64,000 nucleotides of DNA. Origin: Panax quinquefolius (taxonomy: Eukaryota > Streptophyta > Magnoliopsida > Apiales > Araliaceae). Position numbers and translations under genes: made by a program. The stretch is from NCBI GenBank assembly GCA_020205615.1, contig CM035165.1, positions 90,272,005 to 90,336,004 of the forward strand, read 5' to 3'. The notes beneath the pieces are model-generated. The model was not told the DNA's origin and searched no databases. It worked only from the letters and a program-made list of their open reading frames with translations. This document shows, piece after piece, positions 57,476-64,000 of the stretch (its first letter is position 1; each line of letters begins with the position of its first letter).

Positions 57476-59359
57476 GTTAGGTTTGTAATATTATTCATAG
57501 GCGCAATCAAATTGCAAAAAAATGCTAAAAAGTGTAAAAATCGAGTTTAAAAATTTACAAACCATATACCCGGATCACCCTTTATGCACAATTATTAATT
57601 AAACGAAAAAAGATAAAGAATAAAATCATACCCTGAAGATCGAGCTTCCTCGTGTACAAGTTCACCTCCAAATCCTTTTCGCTCAACTGAATCCACCGGT
57701 TTTGTTCCTTCTTTCGATCAACGTTAGCCACCCAATATGTTTGGCCTCTAGAGGTGATCCACCAAGGAATAATAATGATTCAAGAAAAGGGGGTATTGGC
57801 TAAACCCTAGTTTTTCTATCTCTATAGAAAAAAGGTGTACTCCCAACAATTGGAATTATGTACGATGTTGAAAAAAAGTCAACAACCCCATACCACCCAT
57901 AATAAGACTCCTCTTATTTATAGATGTGGGCAACCCACCTTAACAATTAAGGAATTGGGTTTTATTTAATTAATTAAATTCTTTTAATTAATTAAGCTCC
58001 CTAATCTTATTAGGATAATTAATTAAACTCCTTTAACTAATTTTCCTTCCTAATCCAATTAGAATAAATGAGAGTACTTATATTAAATTAATTCCTAAAC
58101 TCTTTTAGAAATTAAAATAATAATAATTGTAATAATATTAATAAGACTCCTCTTATTAATTTATATTTAATATTTCTAAAATATTAAATAATAATATTAA
58201 GCTATTTAATTTATTCTATCACCATAGATTAAATTAAATATACTTAACATATTATTACGATTATGCCATTAACTTCTTAAATAATTATTCTTCCTTTTAT
58301 GGTGTGACCCTTTAGGTTCTCCATATTAAACCTATACAGAATAAATCAATTAGAATAATTCTAATCTTATTTAAATAAATAAATTAAACAATTAATTTAT
58401 TTAAATAAATAATATTTATTCTACAATAGGATAAGCTCTCCCAATGATCAACGATTTTCCGATAATATAGATTTCAACATTAATCATAAAAGAACCTTCG
58501 AGTAAATAGTTACCGCATAATTCAATCCTTCCACCATACAATGTCCCAATTAAATATAAGACATGGAATTATCACAAGTCTTATTTTATTTAATTATATG
58601 TATTTCGATCCTTAAATGCACAACTCCAAATAATGCAAATTAGAAACTCCTTTCTAATTTCATTTCGCCGCTTTTGGCCAAGGACTACCGGGTTGTCATT
58701 TATCGAATCACATAGACATTTTTCTTCTTTATTAGAAGTGGTAGATTCTTTATCGATCATACATTATCTCCATGTACAACTTATTATACCCAAGCATACC
58801 CTTTGATATACCCTAAGGGTCTTAAGGAATAAGTCAAAGTATAACTCATCATACACAAGATACTATGATGATCTCAAGTCCAAGGATTACTCAGACTACT
58901 ATCACTACAGAATTCCTATCGACAGCAAATAAAACTCCATTAGGTATTCCTTAGCGAGCCAATGCTCAAATGAACTTATTCTCTAATAAGCACCTACATA
59001 CTTGCTTTTAGTGTTCCACACAAATGATCATGAGATCAATCATCCTCATCCAATGAGCAAGTTAAACGATGTATTCAATCTATCCGGATTCACTAATCCC
59101 CAATTTAGTAATCCAATGATTGGGAACTATTTTAGTTTTAAGCTTTCTAAGAATTTAGATCTCATTAGAATGATCATCATCATTATTCTAAAAGCATTGC
59201 TTAAAACTATGGGTTTATCACATATTATAAAACAAAGATCATGTAGATAATTAAAAGCCTTTAATAAATTAATACTTTTTATTAATAAATGAATAAGATT
59301 GTTACAAAGTATATGCTTTATCATCAAACATGATCGGCTTTGTGTGCATACTACTTTCA
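57476..59359 (-). mobile_element. Ty1/copia 3' LTR, minus orientation
   Basis: On the minus strand it starts TGAAAGTAGTATGCAC directly after a polypurine tract and ends ATTACAAACCTAAC, ~1.88 kb. The ends do not give an unambiguous TG...CA pair, so a few bases are uncertain. The frames at 59002-59390 are inside the LTR or its border and are not genes. Confidence 0.85.
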
Positions 59360-59370
59360 ATCTCCCACTT
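59360..59370 (-). promoter_or_regulatory. Polypurine tract of the minus-strand copia element
   Basis: The minus strand reads AAGTGGGAGAT, just before the LTR and four bases after the pol stop codon (59374-59376). 'AAGTGGGAGATTG' is a standard copia polypurine tract. Confidence 0.9.
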
Positions 59371-59373
59371 GCA

Positions 59374-61790
59374 CTAAAGCCAATCGCCATGGTATCTTAT
59401 ACTCTTCTTCTCTAAGTGACGATTATCCCGCCGTTGGATAAGCTTTAGTTAATGGATATGTAATGTTGTTCATGAGAGTCCACTATCTCTATAGTGATTT
59501 CCCATCTTTCAATGATTCTAATAATCAAAATGAAAGTGCCACAACACATGTTTAGATCCAAGATGAGACTTAGAACTATTCCTAGTTCTCAGAATGAACT
59601 TTTAATCCAAACAATCAACTTGCAGCTTCATTTATAGCTATATACTTTGTCTTTATCACTAAACCAAAGAACTTTTTGTTGTTTGGAACCTTTCCAATTC
59701 ATCGCACCACCGCTCAAGATAACGCTTTACCTTAAAGTGGATTTTCGTCATCTTGGTCTCGTCTCGAAAAACTTGAGTCTCATAAGCCCTCTAGTTTTAA
59801 TTAAGACCCACCATGAATATGATCACATCCTTAGTGCTTAAGCTAAGCACTTTAAGATGTTTTTCACCGACTCATAGTGAACTTCTCCATAATACGACCG
59901 ATCAACATCGTGTCTCAGATATTTCATTGCATACATGATTGTCACACTCATGCGACTCTCTTTTTTTGGAGTCTGTGGGGACTATTAAGAGAGATACACT
60001 CCATAGCTCATCGACATGAGACATCTCTTGAGTTTGCCATGCTAAACGACTTTTAGCATCAAATGAATATACGCCTCGGGTTAAGTCGAGCATCCTCTTA
60101 AATCTATCTATATAGATTTATATCCCCAATTAAGATACTCTTCCAAATCATTCATGGAGGAATGTTTAGACAACTTTATCTTTATCGATCAGTAGCATTG
60201 GTATGTCATTCCTCATCCGTAGTATATCAACATATAATACTAGGAATGTCACGATGCTCCCAACGCCCCACATCAGGATTCTTTTTTTGATACACACTAG
60301 AAGTCTTACTCATCGATGTAACTCGATCATCATCTTCTATGATGTGCATACAACACTTACCTCATCATCATCATCCATGATGAATCCATACCTACCCAGG
60401 TATCTTCTGTGTATCTTCTTGCATGACTATTCCGCATTTATTTATCTTGGCCATTGTGGTACAACAGGTCTATCTACGTGTTCCTCTTATTCGACTTTAT
60501 AGTGTTTTGTGGTTCTTGAACTCTTCAAGATCTATTATCCTCCCACTAGCCCTCTTCAATGATAAACACCTTTATCTTTAGAAGGCAAGCGTGTTTCAGA
60601 ACAAACACCTTTTGCTAAGTAGGATTATAGAACATATACCCTAAACTTACTTTTTAGGATGTCCCACAAATCAGACACTTGTCAAATCTTGTCCCAAGCT
60701 TATCCTTTGAAACCTTTTCACATAAGTTGGACAACCCCTTATCTTAACATACTTAAGATTAGAATCCTCCCCGTCCATAACTTTTATGGAGTCTTCAATG
60801 GATTTTGAGGTTACCTTTTCAGAGATATATGTACCATTTCTAGGACATGATCCTGTAAGGATACCGGAATGTCAGAAAATCATTATGGACCGCATCTATG
60901 TCCAACAAGGTACGATTTTTCATTTCGTATACATCAATCAATTATCATCACGATCGATGTGTCCATTATGAGAAAACCATTTGAGATGATCTAGAAACTT
61001 ATTGCACAAGTATTTATTCCTCGATCTAATCAAAGAATCTTAATATTTTTGCCAAATTTGTTTCACTTTCAATTTTTGAACCTTTCAAATAATTCACACT
61101 TGTATTTTCAACAAATACACACATTCAACTCTTTGAATGATCATCTCCTTTTCTTATACTAATTTGTTCAATATGCAAAATTATTTTCATGTAAGTCAAG
61201 TATACAAAATTTATTAAGTAATATTCCATTTATACAAAACATTATTATTATAAATAGAACAACAATTGTTCTTAATTATAATACCAAAGATTTCATTGTT
61301 CAACAATAAAATGGAAATAATATTTTTAACAAGAACTCGGAATACAATAACAACTTATCGACTTAATAGATTTGCTCGTAGCATTGCTAAACTATAAGTT
61401 TTATGGGCTAATGCAAACAACCTTTGCTTCATTTTCCACACATAGATTACTTATATTTGTTTAGCTTTCTACTGCTTGGTCCCTTCATAAATCTATATTT
61501 ATGATAACCAAAGCTCAGATCCAATACCCAAGTAGAACCTCGACTTAAAGAAAAATTTATTTCAATCATGAACAAAATCAGATTGTAAATCAAACTTCAC
61601 TAAGCTTCTTTCGTTAGCCTCTCGCAAGATGCTTCGCAGCTTTCTTTCCAAAGGTCCAGTGCTTATCAGCAAGTGGAAGCAAACTCCTTTGCTATCCCAT
61701 GACGCTTTTGTTCTTATTATCCTTTGTTTATGCCTTTCTATTTACCTTCTTTGAATCGTTCTTCTTTCGTAAGATCCTTTGGCCCCTACC
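59374..61790 (-). pseudogene. Ty1/copia pol, strongly decayed
   Basis: The last codons read HGDWL-stop (59391-59374), a common C-terminus of copia polyproteins. Near 61560-61200 the protease region is recognisable in broken frames: VFMIEINFSLSRGSTWVLDL, then VLVKNIIS and IIIKNNCCSIY. Between these, about 59400-61100, individual RT, RNase H or integrase motifs could not be placed with confidence; stops are frequent in all frames. Short frames such as 59647-59841, 60203-60502 and 60786-60971 are antisense to the element and show no domain. Confidence 0.75.
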
Positions 61791-62300
61791 AAGAAGACAT
61801 GGTCTTTCTTGGTTGAAAGTGACTCTCAACATTTTTTCAACATGTTAAGCAAATCAACGAGGTCGATATCTAGCTTGTTCATATGAAAAATTCACAACAA
61901 TTGTGAAAGGAGTCCGGAGTGAGTGCAAGATCAAATCTTCGCTCAACTCTCCATCCATGACAAAAACTCGTTGTTCTAATCGATCAATCAAATTGATTAT
62001 GTTAAGAACTTTTTGTTCTGCATTTATAGTGCCATGGCCATTCTAGATCTAAGAGCTCCTTAGATATCTCGATATCTATCGGCCCCACTTTCCTCACCAT
62101 CAACTACTGATGTGTGAATATAGTAGAGCATCCATAGTTTCACGTCGACGTCAAGCTCAGCATACTCATGGATGCGAGCATGATGCATCGAGCCAATCGT
62201 GCATCATCTTCGCCACTTTCTAAAAGTAGCAATCTCTTCCTCGAGGCATTGTTCGCAACCATTGCAGGATAGGCGATTATGACATAAGATAGCTTTTTCA
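61790..62300 (-). pseudogene. Ty1/copia gag remnant
   Basis: The minus strand reads VLNIINLIDRLEQRVFVMDG followed by ELSEDLILHSL and, after a frameshift, a LLNMLKK-like trace. This is the order of the copia Gag (UBN2-type) domain. Further upstream, near 62120-62300, the frame corresponds to the gag trace at 57260-57475 on the plus strand. Confidence 0.8.
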
Positions 62301-64000
62301 CCATGAGAACTATTCTCAAATTCCTTAACCAATCCGCTTAATTTGGCATTCGTTAATTTAGCATCTAATATGCTTCGCAGTTGATAGTAATTTTAGACAT
62401 TGTAAAATTTCAGAAATGAATTTGTAATTAACAACATTTTAACATACATTCTTTTATTAATTACCAAAATAAATTAGGTCTTGTTTTAAATTGGTATCTC
62501 CCACTATTTTCTTCAAACTATATTACCTCACTTATATAGTTCGGCAAAATCTAATTAAAGATTTGCTAGTGAGAATAAGGATCCCATTTCAAATGTATAT
62601 AGCCTTGTGGTGACACAACAAACTATATATAAATAAATAGGTAGACAACTTTTGTCAATTACATCAACTATGCAACTCCTTTTCTTTTTGCCTCTTAGAT
62701 TATTTTTTGATCAAGTGGTGGCACATCCGAATCAAAATTATCCAAGTTAAGTCCGACCTAGCACTCCATATATTCAAAAAGAAAAATATCATCCTTGTGG
62801 TGACACAACAAAACAATATTGTTCAATTTTCTTTATAAGCATCAAATGTGATAAATTAACATCTTAAATACTTAATACTTTTGTGTGGTGACACAACAAA
62901 CTCATATTAAATATTTAATACTCTATTAATTTTATCATGCTAGAAGGCTTACGCTCGATATTCCAAATATCTTTGAACGCTTAGACTTAATATAAAAATT
63001 CGAGGGGTTTGTTATTAATTTGTCTCATCTTGCTTGCTTAGCGCTGCATATATATATATATAAAATACGCTATTATATTAATGAACACGCAAGCATGTTT
63101 TGCATATATATATATATATATATATAAGCATGCACATATAGAATACTATATTCTACCCGGATTGATTATGGACTTTTATTCTAGTTTGGTTCACTAGAGC
63201 CACCAAGTGAACCAAAAGGTCAAACCCTAGGGTGCAAGAAATAATATTTAAATATAACTATTACATTTAAACCCTGCTCCATTACAAAACGGGTCTTCAA
63301 GCTCCTTGCTTTCCTCGATCTCTAATTTTCAAAATTAATTCTAACTATTCCTATTACAAAACTATTTAAAATAAATAGAAACCTCGATCGCTAGCCAAGG
63401 GAAGTACATAGGAGGAGATAGAATTTACACATTAAGAAAAATTAGAGAAGACGAGGTACGCAATAACCCCATTTAATAAAAAAACCCATACATTCATGCA
63501 TCCAACTAAAATAAAATCCAATCACATCGTCAATCAATATCCATAATCAATCCCATTTATTATCATACACATCACCATACGCATCAATAAATAACATTCA
63601 TCTCATGAATAATAAACATTTAATATATATATTGATATCATTTAATGGGCAAATTTAGTTAGTATAAAATCTAATTTTGAATCAAAATAAACTCCTTTAT
63701 TTTAATCCAAATTTAAATCAAAATAAAACTATTTTATTTTAATTTATCCAATTTTGAATAAAATAAACTATTTTATTTTAATCAAAATTTTAATCAAAAT
63801 AAACTCCTTTATTTTAATTAATTATGGAATCCAATTCCATGTAATAAAAAATCTTTAATTAAAATAAACTCTTTATTTTAATTAATTATGGAATCCAATT
63901 CCATGTAAAAAAAAAAATCTTTTATTAAAGGAAACACTTGATTATCTTTTCCTATTCACAAATAAACTCCTTTATTTTGAATAATATGAAATCTTATTTC
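62300..64000 (-). mobile_element. Ty1/copia leader region, minus orientation, running out of the window
   Basis: Reverse complement of about 55480-57290, including the 'CCTTGTGGTGACACAA' motifs (62603-62618, 62793-62808 and a degenerate one near 62885) and the 'AAATAAACTCCTTTATTT' repeats. The 5' LTR of this element should lie to the right of the window. No gene was seen. Confidence 0.85.

Noticed and set aside
60203..60971. Two plus-strand frames of 99 and 61 codons
   Set aside because: They are antisense to decayed copia pol and have no recognisable domain.

Overview
This is nuclear DNA of a flowering plant, most likely a eudicot. It is very AT-rich, it contains an A-type plant cytochrome P450 with one intron, and about nine tenths of it is transposable elements of plant families: Ty3/gypsy chromovirus, Ty1/copia, a gag-only LTR element, hAT, Helitron, Stowaway-like MITE and a fold-back element. 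No bacterial, viral or organellar gene set is present. I cannot name the species; the P450 looks asterid-like, but that is weak evidence. No gene in the window reads cleanly from start to stop in the sequence as given.

Layout. Positions 1-1654 hold a partial copia LTR. Positions 1655-5731 hold tandem repeats and a minus-strand gag-only LTR element (gag 3096-4976, primer-binding site 4998-5015, LTR 5022-5731). Positions 5736-17289 form duplication unit A: a minus-strand CYP736A-like P450 (7477-9082), its promoter region, half of a fold-back element, a broken hAT carrying a PPR gene fragment, a second 5' end of the P450, a complete hAT-like element (12864-15335, 8-bp target duplication) carrying the first exon of a PBL8-like kinase gene, and a complete fold-back element. 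Positions 17290-27989 are a nearly complete minus-strand Tekay-like chromovirus with 2.9-kb LTRs and broken gag-pol. Positions 29367-38095 are duplication unit B, with a second, damaged P450 copy (34236-35368), split by a decayed gypsy remnant (30107-32893).

Positions 38096-52851 are a plus-strand gypsy array. Three related LTRs are separated by two internal regions that share the same deletion; then come a pol 3' fragment, a fourth LTR and a gag fragment. The first LTR is split by a 4.6-kb non-autonomous Helitron (38518-43149), whose empty site is preserved in the sister LTRs. Positions 52852-64000 hold Ty1/copia copies in opposite orientations, giving a large inverted arrangement.

The biological story is a tandem P450 locus (three 5' ends, one near-complete body, one damaged body) broken up by nested transposons, several of which carry pieces of host genes. 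Paralogous copies differ in short garbled patches, so some frameshifts may be consensus errors and not real decay. All identifications rest on reading motifs and comparing copies inside the window; no database search was possible.
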